Source: Xanthomonas floridensis
GTDB lineage: Bacteria > Pseudomonadota > Gammaproteobacteria > Xanthomonadales > Xanthomonadaceae
DNA: 64,000 nucleotides
Assembly: GCF_001642575.1 (NCBI RefSeq)
Contig: NZ_LXNG01000058.1
Span: forward strand, 96,179 to 160,178
Reading direction: 5' to 3'
A model generated the notes under the pieces. It was not told where the DNA came from. It searched no databases and worked only from the letters and a program-made list of their open reading frames with translations. Position 1 is the stretch's first letter. Every line of letters begins with the position of its first letter. The position numbers were made by a program, and so were the translations under genes. Shown piece by piece: positions 24,912 through 35,357 of this stretch.

Positions 24912-25826
24912 ATGCTGCTGCTGATGGCCACCGCAGCAGTGCTGCTGGATCTGCTGTTGGGCGAGCCGCGGCGTGCACATCCGCTGGTGCTGTTTGGCCG
25001 CTGGGCGCAGCGCATCGAGCAACGCCTGCACCGTGACCACCGCAGCGCCGGCGTGCTGGCGTGGTGTGTGACGGTGCTGCCGTGCACGGTACTGGCCGCA
25101 GGGCTGCAGGCGCTGTTGTGGTGGTGGTCGGCCTGGGCAGCGGCCGGATTTGCCGCCGTGGTGCTGTATCTGGCGCTGGGATTGCGCAGCCTGGGCGAAC
25201 ACGCGCAACCGGTGATCGCTGGGTTGCAGGCCGACGACCTGCCGGCAGCCCGCGCAGCAGTGGGCCGCATCGTCAGCCGCGATACCGCCGCACTGGATGC
25301 CACGCAGGTGGCCGCGGCCGCCACCGAATCGGTGCTGGAGAACGGCAGCGACGCCGTATTTGCTGCGTTGTTCTGGGGCGTGATGCTGGGTGCGCCGGGC
25401 GCGGTGCTGTACCGGCTGTCCAATACGCTGGATGCGATGTGGGGCTATCGCACGCCGCGCTACGCCAGCTTCGGCTGGGCGGCGGCACGGATCGACGATG
25501 TGCTCAACTGGTTGCCGGCACGCCTGACCGCAGTGACCTACGCCGCGCTCGGCACGACGCATGCGGGCCTGCGCTGCGCCTGGCGCCAGGGCCGCGGCTG
25601 GAAAAGCCCGAATGCCGGGCCGGTGATGGCCGCTGGTGCCGGCGCGCTGCGTGTGCGCCTGGGTGGCCCAGCGCCGTATCACGGCCAGTGGCAGACACGT
25701 CCCGCCTTGGGCGAGGGCGCTCCGGCCAGCGCCGACAGCGTGCGCCGCGCGCTGCTGCTGGTGCGCGCAGGCGTGCTGCTCTGGTTGCTGCTCGGCGCCT
25801 TGTCGATGGCAATGGTGATGCAATGA
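24912..25826 (+). CDS. cbiB: Adenosylcobinamide-phosphate synthase CbiB
   Basis: A 304-residue membrane enzyme that attaches aminopropanol (phosphate) to adenosylcobyric acid. Diagnostic segments are LLDLLLGEPRRAHPLVLFGRW, IVSRDTAALD, ATESVLENGSDAVFAALFW, RLSNTLDAMWGYRTPRY and FGWAAARIDDVLNWLPARLT. A GTG at 24885 would add nine residues and has GGTGGG upstream; the ATG at 24912 matches the family N-terminus better. The gene is called cobD in Pseudomonas nomenclature. Confidence 0.94.
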   Translation: MLLLMATAAVLLDLLLGEPRRAHPLVLFGRWAQRIEQRLHRDHRSAGVLAWCVTVLPCTVLAAGLQALLWWWSAWAAAGFAAVVLYLALGLRSLGEHAQPVIAGLQADDLPAARAAVGRIVSRDTAALDATQVAAAATESVLENGSDAVFAALFWGVMLGAPGAVLYRLSNTLDAMWGYRTPRYASFGWAAARIDDVLNWLPARLTAVTYAALGTTHAGLRCAWRQGRGWKSPNAGPVMAAGAGALRVRLGGPAPYHGQWQTRPALGEGAPASADSVRRALLLVRAGVLLWLLLGALSMAMVMQ

Positions 25827-25913
25827 TCGCAGCCGGTGCCGACCGCCGCGCTGGCTGTGCAGTGCGCGGTTGCGACCGGGCGCGGCCGCATGTCTTTCCC
25901 TTTGGAGCACCGC

Positions 25914-26893
25914 ATGCTTGAACATGGAGGCCGGTTGCGCCGCGCCGCGCAAACCTATGCGATCCCGCTGGCGCACTGGCTGGACCTGTCCACCGGCGTG
26001 AGCCCGTTTGCCTGGCCGGTGCCGTCGATTCCGGAGCCGGTGTGGCAGCGCCTGCCCGAAGACGACGACGGCCTGGCCGCAACCGCGGCGGCGTACTACG
26101 GCGCGCCGCAGGTGCTGCCGGTGGCAGGCTCGCAGGCGGCGATCCAGGCGCTGCCGCTGTTGCGTGGTCGCGGCCGTGTGGGCGTGCTTGCGCCGGGCTA
26201 TGCCGAACATGCGCATGCCTGGCGACGCGCCGGCCACACCGTGGTGCCGCTGCCGGCAACGGCTTTGCTGCAGGCGGCGGATACCTTCGATGTGGTGGTG
26301 CTGATCCATCCCAATAATCCCTGCGCGGACAGCTTCGATCGTGAACTACTGTTGCAGCTGCATGCGCGGATGGCGGCGCGTGGCGGCTGGCTGGTGATCG
26401 ACGAAGCCTTCATGGATGCGACCCCGCATGCGAGCGTGTGCGCGCAGACGCAGCAGCCGGGCCTGGTGGTGCTGCGCTCGGTCGGCAAGTTCTTCGGCAT
26501 GGCCGGCGCGCGGGCCGGCTTCGTGTGCGCGCAGGCGCCGCTGCTGGACGCCTTGCGCGAACAGCTGGGGCCATGGTCCGTGAGCGGGCCCACCCGCTGG
26601 GCCGTGCAGCAGGCCCTGGCCGATACCGGCTGGCACGTGCAGGCACGCGCGCAACTGCACGCCGCATCGCAGCGGCTGGCGCAGTTGCTGCGTCGCCACG
26701 GCATCGTGCCATCGGCCGGTACCGCGTTTTTTCAGTGGTGCGAACGCGCCGATGCGCAGGCCCTGCACGTGGCGCTGGCAAGGCGCGGCATTCTGACCCG
26801 GCTGTTCGATACCCCGGCCAGCCTGCGCTTCGGCCTGCCGCCCGATGCGGCCGGCGAGGCACGCCTGGACGCGGCACTGCGCGAGCTGCTGGC

Positions 26894-26897
<4 letters not shown>
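25914..26897 (+). CDS. cobD: L-threonine-O-3-phosphate decarboxylase (CobD; CobC in Pseudomonas naming)
   Basis: A 327-residue PLP aminotransferase-fold enzyme that makes aminopropanol phosphate for the nucleotide loop. Motifs: LDLSTGVSPFAWP near the N-terminus, HPNNPCAD, LVIDEAFMD, and the PLP Lys in RSVGKFFGMAGARAGF. It is slightly shorter than Salmonella CobD (364). The start at 25914 has GGAG seven bases upstream; an in-frame ATG at 25890 is possible. It overlaps cobQ by four bases. Confidence 0.92.
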
Positions 26898-28356
<1,459 letters not shown>

Positions 28357-28369
<13 letters not shown>

Positions 28370-28890
28370 TCCTGGGAGGCGCGCGCTCCGGCAAGAGCGC
28401 ACTGGCCGAACGCCTCGCCGCCAGCGCGCTCGCCGCCGGCACGGCTGCCGAGGTGGCCTACGTCGCCACCGCGCAGGCCTTCGATGCGGAAATGCAGCAG
28501 CGCATCGCACATCACCGCAGCCGGCGCCCGCCGCAGTGGCAGTGCGTGGAAGAACCCGTTGCGCTGGCGGCCACCCTGCAGGCACTGGCGGCGCCGCAGC
28601 GCTGCGTACTGGTGGATTGCCTGACCCTGTGGCTGAGCAACCTGCTGGGTCACCCGGATGCGGATGCCTTCGCGCGCGAGCGCGCGGCACTGCTGGCCAC
28701 GCTGCCGCAGCTGCCGGGGCAGATCCTGCTGGTCAGTAACGAGGTGGGACAAGGCATCGTGCCGCTGGGCGAACTCACACGGCGTTTTGTCGACGAAGCC
28801 GGCTGGCTGCACCAGGCATTGGCGCTACAGTGCGAGCGGGTGGTGTTCGTGGTGGCGGGCTTGCCGATGGTGCTGAAGGGAGAGGGATGA
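28357..28890 (+). CDS. cobU: Adenosylcobinamide kinase / guanylyltransferase CobU
   Basis: A 177-residue bifunctional enzyme that phosphorylates adenosylcobinamide and activates it with GMP. P-loop GGARSGKS is at residues 6-13, the guanylyl-acceptor His is in RIAHHRSRRPPQW, and LVDCLTLWLSNLL and SNEVGQGIVP are diagnostic. AAGGA precedes the ATG. It is joined to cobT by a four-base overlap. Confidence 0.96.
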
Positions 28891-29936
28891 TGAGCAGCGA
28901 CTGGATCTTTGCCGCATGCGCGGTGCCGGACGCACGCGTGCGTGCAGCTGCGCTGGCACGGCAGGAGCAACTGACCAAGCCGCACGGTGCGCTGGGCCGG
29001 CTCGAGCAGCTGGCGGTGCAGCTGGCGGCCTGGCAGCGCAACGAGCAGCCAGTGGTGCAGCGGATCTGGATCGCGGTGTATGCCGCCGACCACGGCGTCG
29101 CTGCCGAAGGCGTGTCTGCGTTTCCACAGGCGGTAACTGGCGAGATGGTGCGCAACTTCGCCCGTGGCGGTGCGGCGATTTCGGTGCTTGCGCGTGAACT
29201 CGGTGCGCGGCTGGAGGTAGTGAACCTGGGGGTGGTCAACGACCCGGGCGAGCTGCCGCGTGTGCGCCGCGCCTGGATCGCGCCTTCCAGCGCCAATATC
29301 TGCGAGCAACCGGCGATGACGCCCAGCCAGCTGCGCGACGCGCTCGCTGCAGGCGCGGAGAGCATTGCGCAGGCACGCAGCTGCGATACGCAGCTGTTTG
29401 TGGGCGGCGAGATGGGCATCGGCAACACCACCGCGGCCGCCGCGCTGGGCTGCGCGCTGTTGTCGCAGTTTCCGCAGGCGATGGCCGGCGCCGGTACCGG
29501 GCTGGATGCCGAAGGCATCGCACACAAGGCCACCGTGATCACCCGCGCGCTCGCGCTGCACGCCGATGCCGCCACCCCGCTGGAGCGCCTGCGCCGGCTC
29601 GGCGGTTTCGAGATTGCCGCCCTGGTGGGCGCCTACATCGCTGCCGCGCAGGCCGGCATCCCGGTGCTGGTGGATGGCTTCATCACCACCGCCGCGGCGC
29701 TGGTGGCCACCCATCTCAACCCCGGCGTGCGGCAGTGGCTGCTGTTCGGGCACCGCTCGCACGAACGTGGCCACACCGCCTTGCTGCGCGCCCTGGATGC
29801 CGATCCGCTGCTGCAGCTGGACCTGCGCCTGGGCGAAGCCAGCGGCGCGGCGGTGGCGATTCCGCTGCTGCGCAGCGCCTGCGCCCTGCACAACGGCATG
29901 GCCACCTTTGCCGAAGCAGGGGTCTCCGACGCATGA
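28887..29936 (+). CDS. cobT: Nicotinate-nucleotide:dimethylbenzimidazole phosphoribosyltransferase CobT
   Basis: A 349-residue enzyme that makes alpha-ribazole phosphate for the lower ligand of B12. Motifs: TKPHGALGRLE, YAADHGVAAEGVSAFPQ, GEMGIGNTTAAAAL, DGFITTAAALVA and the catalytic-Glu segment LRLGEASGAAVAIPLL. Two adjacent ATGs are possible (28887, 28890); the first overlaps the cobU stop as ATGA and has GAAGGGAGAGG upstream. It overlaps cobC by four bases. Confidence 0.95.
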   Translation: MMSSDWIFAACAVPDARVRAAALARQEQLTKPHGALGRLEQLAVQLAAWQRNEQPVVQRIWIAVYAADHGVAAEGVSAFPQAVTGEMVRNFARGGAAISVLARELGARLEVVNLGVVNDPGELPRVRRAWIAPSSANICEQPAMTPSQLRDALAAGAESIAQARSCDTQLFVGGEMGIGNTTAAAALGCALLSQFPQAMAGAGTGLDAEGIAHKATVITRALALHADAATPLERLRRLGGFEIAALVGAYIAAAQAGIPVLVDGFITTAAALVATHLNPGVRQWLLFGHRSHERGHTALLRALDADPLLQLDLRLGEASGAAVAIPLLRSACALHNGMATFAEAGVSDA

Positions 29937-30547
29937 GCGCGCAGATTACCTTGCTGCGGCACGGCGACACCGGCCAGCGCAGCTATCGCGGCCAGCTCGA
30001 CGACCCACTCACCGCGTTGGGATGGCAGCAATTACGTGCAGCCACCGCCGATGGCGTGTGGGAGGTGGTGGTGGCCTCCACGTTGCAGCGCTGCGCAGCG
30101 TTTGCCGCTGAACTCGCCGGCGCGCGCGGCTTGCCGCTGCAGCTGGAACCGCGGCTACGCGAATATCACTTCGGCCGCTGGCAGGGCGTGCCGGTGGCCG
30201 AGATCGATCGCGACGAAGGGCAAGCGCTGGGCCGCTTCTGGGCCGACCCGCTGCGCTACTCGCCGCCGCAGGCCGAGCCGTTTGCCGATTTCTGCGCGCG
30301 CCTGTCGGCCGCGCTCGATGCCATCGTCGCCCGCTACCCGGCACAGCGTGTGCTGGTGGTCACTCACGGCGGCGCCATCCGCGCCTTGCAGTGCCTGGTC
30401 GCCGGTAATGGTTTCGGCCGGATGACCGAACTGGCAGTGCCGCATGCGTCGCTGCATCCGCTGGCCTGGCCGCCAACCGACGCGGCTGGCGCCGTTGGGT
30501 CGCCGGTTTCATCCACGGCATTGCCACCGGCGCACGACACCGAATGA
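29933..30547 (+). CDS. cobC: Alpha-ribazole phosphatase-like histidine phosphatase CobC
   Basis: A 204-residue member of the histidine phosphatase superfamily. The catalytic motif is LLRHGDT at residues 7-13 (Asp in place of the common Glu), with EYHFGRWQG and VVTHGGAIRALQ carrying the second His. It would dephosphorylate alpha-ribazole or adenosylcobalamin 5'-phosphate, as placement between cobT and cobS suggests. The last 30 residues are low in complexity and may be dispensable. It overlaps cobS by four bases. Confidence 0.9.
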   Translation: MSAQITLLRHGDTGQRSYRGQLDDPLTALGWQQLRAATADGVWEVVVASTLQRCAAFAAELAGARGLPLQLEPRLREYHFGRWQGVPVAEIDRDEGQALGRFWADPLRYSPPQAEPFADFCARLSAALDAIVARYPAQRVLVVTHGGAIRALQCLVAGNGFGRMTELAVPHASLHPLAWPPTDAAGAVGSPVSSTALPPAHDTE

Positions 30548-31278
30548 TCGACGGGTTGCTGGCGGCGATCGGGTTTCTGACCCGTATTCCGGTGCCCGCC
30601 CGGGTGTTCACGCGCGCAGGCGCGCAGGCGCGCTCGCTGTGCTGGTACCCGCTGGTGGGCGTGTTGCTCGGTGGGGTGGTGTGCGGGTTGGCCTGGTGCC
30701 TGCGCGAGGTTGCGCCGTTGCTCGGCGCAGCGCTGCTGTTGAGCGCCTGGGTGTGGCTGACTGGCGCGTTGCATCTGGATGGCCTGGCCGACACGACCGA
30801 TGCCTGGGTCGGCGGCATGGGCGAGCGCGCACGCACACTGGCGATCATGAAGGACCCCACCAGCGGCCCGATGGCAGTCACCGCAGTGGTGCTGGTGTTG
30901 CTGCTCAAATGCGCCGCATTGGCCACGCTGCTGCCGCATGCACCGGGTGCGTTGTGGCTGGCGCCCTTGCTGGCACGCGCCGCGGTGGTGGCGGCCTTCT
31001 TGACCACGCCCTATGTGCGCCCCACCGGCATCGGCAGCGCGCTGGTCGCCGCGCCGCGTGCAGGCCTTTGGCTTGCGTTGCTACTGGCGGTCGTGGTCTG
31101 CATGGCCGCCGGCCCGACGATCGCCGCTGCCTGCCTCGGCAGTGCCGTGGTGGTCTTCGTTCTATGGCGCCGCGCCTGCATGCAGCGCCTGGATGGCATG
31201 ACGGGCGATACCTGCGGCGCACTGGTGGAACTGACCGAAGCCGCGCTGCTGGTGACGTTGGCGGTGTGGCTGGGCTGA
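30544..31278 (+). CDS. cobS: Adenosylcobinamide-GDP ribazoletransferase CobS (cobalamin synthase)
   Basis: A 244-residue integral membrane protein that joins adenosylcobinamide-GDP to alpha-ribazole, the last assembly step. It opens IDGLLAAIGFLTRIPVPARV, has the metal-binding HLDGLADTTDAWVGG, KDPTSGPMAV and GDTCGALVELTEAALLV, and five to seven hydrophobic segments. It is the last gene of the cob set; no terminator hairpin is evident in the 96 bases before the next gene. Confidence 0.95.
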   Translation: MIDGLLAAIGFLTRIPVPARVFTRAGAQARSLCWYPLVGVLLGGVVCGLAWCLREVAPLLGAALLLSAWVWLTGALHLDGLADTTDAWVGGMGERARTLAIMKDPTSGPMAVTAVVLVLLLKCAALATLLPHAPGALWLAPLLARAAVVAAFLTTPYVRPTGIGSALVAAPRAGLWLALLLAVVVCMAAGPTIAAACLGSAVVVFVLWRRACMQRLDGMTGDTCGALVELTEAALLVTLAVWLG

Positions 31279-31374
31279 GTCACACCGTGTAATGGACGCA
31301 ACATCGCGCAAGATCGGGACCGCACCGGCAGGCGATGCAGGCGATGCTGATGCCGTCACCAGGGAGCCACTACC

Positions 31375-32277
31375 ATGCATGCAGCAGACTCAGCAGTCAC
31401 CACTTGGCAACGGGGTGTAGAGCGCGTCGTTGCGCATTTGCAAGCCAGCATTCGCAGTGGCGCCGCCTTGCCGGACCTGGCCGAATTGGCTGCCATCGCG
31501 CATCAGTCGCCGTACCATTTTCATCGGGTCTATCGCGCCCTGACCGGTGAGACCGTTGGCCACACCGTGGCGCGCTTGCGGTTGAGCCAGGCCTTACATC
31601 TGTTGGGCAGCGCAGATGCGTCGGTGACTGCGGTTGCACTGGCGGTCGGTTACCAGACGCCACAGGCGCTGGCGCGTGCCTGCCGCAGCGCACTGCAGGC
31701 CAGTCCCACCGTCTTGCGCTCGACACCGGCATTGCGGGCCAGCAAGTTGCAGCAGTTATCTGCGCCGGCATCCGCGTCATACCGTACATCTGCGCGACTG
31801 CAGGTCAGCGTGCAGACGCTCGAGCCATTCGAACTGGTGGTGCTGCGCAAGCGCGGCGCATTCGACGACCTGGATCGCGGCTTTGGGCAGATCGTGGCCT
31901 GGGCGGCGCACGCCGGCGTCGTCGACAGCCTGCGGTGTCTGGCGGGATTGCCGCTGAGCGATCACCGTGACGTTCCCGCGCACGCGCATCTATTCGAATG
32001 CGGCGTGGGCTTCGACGTGGCAGTCACGCCAGCGGCGCCCTTGCAGCTGCGTCGCCTGGAGGGCGGGCCGCATGCCGTCCTGCGCCATGTCGGCGCGTAC
32101 GCCGGGCTGGAAGATGCGCTGGATCAGCTGCTGGCCGCTTGGCTGCCCGACAGCGGCTACCTGCTGCGCGACGCACCGCTGCATTACCTGTATCTGGACG
32201 ACCCGGAAGAAACACCCGAGGCGATCCTGCGCGCCGATATTCGGGTGCCGGTGATGGCGACCGAAACGCGTGGTTGA
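31375..32277 (+). CDS. AraC-family regulator with GyrI-like ligand-binding domain
   Basis: A 300-residue protein. Residues 10-115 carry two helix-turn-helix units of the AraC/XylS type (LAAIAHQSPYHFHRVYRALTGETVG, named by its ends, and VALAVGYQTPQALARAC). Residues 135-300 match the GyrI/Rob effector-binding domain (VVLRKRGAF, GLPLSDHRD, ARHVGAY-like VLRHVGAYAG, APLHYLYLDDPEETPE). Such fusions sense small hydrophobic or cationic molecules and activate efflux or stress genes. No operon partner or clear target is adjacent; it sits alone between the cob genes and the convergent siderophore operon. Confidence 0.85.
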   Translation: MHAADSAVTTWQRGVERVVAHLQASIRSGAALPDLAELAAIAHQSPYHFHRVYRALTGETVGHTVARLRLSQALHLLGSADASVTAVALAVGYQTPQALARACRSALQASPTVLRSTPALRASKLQQLSAPASASYRTSARLQVSVQTLEPFELVVLRKRGAFDDLDRGFGQIVAWAAHAGVVDSLRCLAGLPLSDHRDVPAHAHLFECGVGFDVAVTPAAPLQLRRLEGGPHAVLRHVGAYAGLEDALDQLLAAWLPDSGYLLRDAPLHYLYLDDPEETPEAILRADIRVPVMATETRG

Positions 32278-32394
32278 GGGTACGCACGCCGCGCCGCGCG
32301 CAGCTGATCTGCGAGCGTGCGGAGCGGTGGTGCAAGCTGCTGCCTGCGCGTTTCACAGCTGCAAGCGCAGCATCGATGCCTGCGTGGGGCGCCG

Positions 32395-33591
32395 TCAGTC
32401 GATCACCGGTAAAAACACCTTCTGCGGCGGCGGGTGCATCAGGAACTGCTGGTGCGAAATATTCCACGCATAGGCGCCGGCCAGCGGGAAGGCCAGGCAA
32501 TCACCGGGTGCAAGCGCGGCCACCGGTTGCTGGCGTGCCAGCACGTCCTTGGGCGTACACAGCTGGCCAACCAGGGTGACCGGCGTGTCGCTGATCACCG
32601 GGGCGCGGGTGCCGCGCAGCACGCGGAAGGGGTGGTCGTGGGCCTGCGCAGCCGGGGTGCGGAAATGGTGGGTGCCGCCGCGGGCAATCGCGAACCACTG
32701 GCCGTGGCTGCGCTTGAGATCCAGCACCTCCATCAGGTACCAGCCGCAGCTGGCGCTGACGTAGCGGCCCGGCTCCAGCCGCAGGCGCAGTGCGCTGCCG
32801 TGTTCGTGCAAGAGCGCGCGCAGCCCGGCGCAGAAGCCGGCCCAATCGAACGAGGCCTCCGGCGCCAGATAGTCCACGCCGAACCCGCCACCGGCGTTCA
32901 CTCGCAACGGCCCGAGCGCGTAGGTCTGCCGCCAGTGCTGCACGGTGCGCAGATAGGCGCCGATCAACTGCAGTTGCGCACCGGCATCGCGCTGGTGTGA
33001 CATCAGATGAAAATGGAAACCCTGCAGCCGCAGCGACGGGCTGGTGCGCAACAGGTGCATGGCCGCATCCAGATCCTGCGGGTCCAGGCCGAATGGCGAG
33101 GGCTGCCCGCCCATCATCAGGCGCGTGCTCTGCGCGCCAGGCACGGCGATATTCATGCGCAGGAACACCGGCACGCAGCGGCCGACCTGCGCCGCGATGG
33201 CGGCCAGGCGCTGCAGTTCGCCGATGCTTTCCACATGCACGCTGCAGTCGGGCAGGGCAGCGGCCTGCGCCAACTCGCTGTCCAGTTTGCCCGGCCCGCC
33301 GAACAGCAATGCCGCCTGCGGTTGCCGGGCGTGCAACCAGGCCAGTTCGCCGCCGGAAGCGGCTTCGAAGCCATCCACATGCGCTGCGAGCGTGCGCAGG
33401 ATGGGCGCCTCCGCATTGGCTTTGGCCGCATAGAACAGCTCGCACTGCGCTGGCAGTTGCGCACGCATCCAGGCGGCATGCGCGTCCAGAGCGGCCAGAT
33501 CGTAGACATACGCACACAGCGGGCCGTCGCTGTCGGCGCGCAGCTGTGGCAGCGCATGAATCACCGCGGCGGTGTCGATGCGCAGGCTCAT
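32395..33591 (-). CDS. xssE: PLP-dependent decarboxylase of siderophore synthesis (PvsE/XssE-like)
   Basis: A 398-residue fold-III (alanine racemase/DapDC-like) PLP decarboxylase. The PLP Lys is K57 in FYAAKANAEAPIL; FHFHLMSHQRD, NAGGGFGVDYL and LEPGRYV line the site, and LCTPKDVLA carries the catalytic Cys near the C-terminus. In vibrioferrin synthesis the PvsE counterpart supplies the ethanolamine moiety by decarboxylating a serine unit. It is the last gene of the operon and overlaps xssD by four bases. The symbol rests on the match to the pvsABCDE/xssABCDE gene order. Confidence 0.85.
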   Translation of the reverse strand: MSLRIDTAAVIHALPQLRADSDGPLCAYVYDLAALDAHAAWMRAQLPAQCELFYAAKANAEAPILRTLAAHVDGFEAASGGELAWLHARQPQAALLFGGPGKLDSELAQAAALPDCSVHVESIGELQRLAAIAAQVGRCVPVFLRMNIAVPGAQSTRLMMGGQPSPFGLDPQDLDAAMHLLRTSPSLRLQGFHFHLMSHQRDAGAQLQLIGAYLRTVQHWRQTYALGPLRVNAGGGFGVDYLAPEASFDWAGFCAGLRALLHEHGSALRLRLEPGRYVSASCGWYLMEVLDLKRSHGQWFAIARGGTHHFRTPAAQAHDHPFRVLRGTRAPVISDTPVTLVGQLCTPKDVLARQQPVAALAPGDCLAFPLAGAYAWNISHQQFLMHPPPQKVFLPVID

Positions 33592-35357
33592 GCGGCCACC
33601 TGCCGTGCAATGGCGAGCGCGGCGATGGGATTGGGCAGTGCGGTGTAATCGGCCTGGCGGTCGGCGCGTTGCAGCAGACGCGTGCCAAGATTGTTCTTGC
33701 CCGGCAGCGGCGCGCCATCGATCAGCCCCTGCAACGCCGGTTGCGCACCGTGACGCTGCTGCCAGCGCAGCGCCATCTCGCCTACGCAGTGCCACAGGCG
33801 CGCCTCCAGCACCGCGTCGCCTTCGCTCAGGTGGAAGATGGCCTCGGCCAGGTTATTGACCAGCGCGCAATACGCCACCCGGTTCCAGCCCTGTTCCGGT
33901 GTGTAGTACAGCGATTGCCGTGCGCGTGCGCCCACGCCGTGCAGGCGTGTTTCCGGCCAGTGGTGGGCGAGTAGCTTGGTGCCTTCCAGATCGCGGATCC
34001 ACACGCGCGTGGGCCAGCCGTCGCGAAATCCGATCACGGTGTTCTGCAGGTGCGGCTCCAGAGCGATGCCGTGCTGGAACAGCGCACTCCACACGCCGTC
34101 CAGCAACAACCCGGCATAGGCGCCGAACCATTGCACGGTGCAGCTGTGCCGATCCCTGCGTGCACTGGTCAGCGCCTGCAGACGTGCGGCACAGACGCTG
34201 TTGCCCTGCGCATCGCAGGTGAACAGGGCAGCGGCCACCTGCGGCTGCCAGCGCGCGCGCTGCGCGGCGGGAATGGTCGTGCGATACAGGATGCCGAAAC
34301 TTTCGGAGAGTGCACGCGCCGCCAGCGGGTTGGCGTCATGCAAGGCGCGATCCACCTGCGCCACCTCCAGCGAGGTGGCCGCCGGTTCCAGCATCACATC
34401 GAACCCCGGCACCTGCGCCGCCAGCGTGCGCCAGCTCGGCGCCAGCAGCTCGGTCAGGGCGACTGCACTTTCCAGCTCGTACCAGGCGTTCTTGCGCACG
34501 CAGTTGGTCAGCCGCACATGGACCGAGCATTTGAGGAAATAATCCAGCTGCGGGTGATACAGCGTGCGCACCGAGGAGGTGGGCCATAGCGCTTCGCCGC
34601 GTGGCCCCACCGGCTCGATCAACCCACGCGATTGCAGCCTGCGCAACAGCGGGTCGTCGAGCAGGCGCTGCGCTTCCCACGGGTGGCAGGGATAGAGCGT
34701 GTCGCTGCCGCTGAGGTGCCGCAGGCTGGCGCGGACGTCGGCGCCCTGTGTCCGCAGCAGGCGCGGGTCGATGCGGAACCAGAACAACGGGAACGTCGCC
34801 CGCGCTTCCGGCGCGCAGGCCAGGACCTGGTCGAGCGCGACACCTTCGCGGCTCTTCGGCGTGGGATGCAAGGCATGGCCCCACAGCAGCGACTGTTCGG
34901 CATCGATCATCGCCTCGCCGGTCGGTGTCCTGGCCTGCGCCTGGCGCAGCAACGCGGCGGTGATCGCCACGCTGTTGGCACTCTGTGCAAGCAGCTCCGG
35001 GTTGACCGCGTGCGTACTGCCCAGCGATTGCAGCAGGCAACGCGCCAGTGCAGGCGCGTCCAGGCTATGCCACGGCTGCCCGGCGGCCTTGAGGAAGGGC
35101 GTGGACGTGAAGCGGCAGCGCCCCAGGCGGTCGGCATAGGCGATGCGTGCGCATAGCGTGCCGGTCTCGCCCAGGTCGATGCGCAGCCAACGCTGCTCGG
35201 CCACGCGTGGGCCGGGGCGATCCAGGCCGCGGTAGTCGAAGTCGGCAGCGCGGCGCGGAATGGCGAACTCGCGCAGGTAGCAGTTGAGCCAGCAGGTGCA
35301 GGCCTGCGCGTCGGCCATGCTGGCGTACCAGGGATCATGCATCGTGTGCGGTGACAT
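33588..35357 (-). CDS. xssD: IucA/IucC siderophore synthetase (PvsD/XssD-like)
   Basis: A 589-residue NRPS-independent siderophore (NIS) synthetase, which activates a citrate carboxylate with ATP and couples it to an amine or alcohol. Family landmarks: HPTPKSREG (ATP loop), LYPCHPWEAQRLL, PTSSVRTLYHP, FLKCSVHVRLTNCVRKN, and near the end HLQNTVIGFRDGWPTRVWIRD and KNNLGTRLL in the FhuF-like C-terminal part. GAGGAG supports the start at 35357 (35342 is an alternative). It overlaps the MFS gene by 23 bases. Confidence 0.9.
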   Translation of the reverse strand: MSPHTMHDPWYASMADAQACTCWLNCYLREFAIPRRAADFDYRGLDRPGPRVAEQRWLRIDLGETGTLCARIAYADRLGRCRFTSTPFLKAAGQPWHSLDAPALARCLLQSLGSTHAVNPELLAQSANSVAITAALLRQAQARTPTGEAMIDAEQSLLWGHALHPTPKSREGVALDQVLACAPEARATFPLFWFRIDPRLLRTQGADVRASLRHLSGSDTLYPCHPWEAQRLLDDPLLRRLQSRGLIEPVGPRGEALWPTSSVRTLYHPQLDYFLKCSVHVRLTNCVRKNAWYELESAVALTELLAPSWRTLAAQVPGFDVMLEPAATSLEVAQVDRALHDANPLAARALSESFGILYRTTIPAAQRARWQPQVAAALFTCDAQGNSVCAARLQALTSARRDRHSCTVQWFGAYAGLLLDGVWSALFQHGIALEPHLQNTVIGFRDGWPTRVWIRDLEGTKLLAHHWPETRLHGVGARARQSLYYTPEQGWNRVAYCALVNNLAEAIFHLSEGDAVLEARLWHCVGEMALRWQQRHGAQPALQGLIDGAPLPGKNNLGTRLLQRADRQADYTALPNPIAALAIARQVAA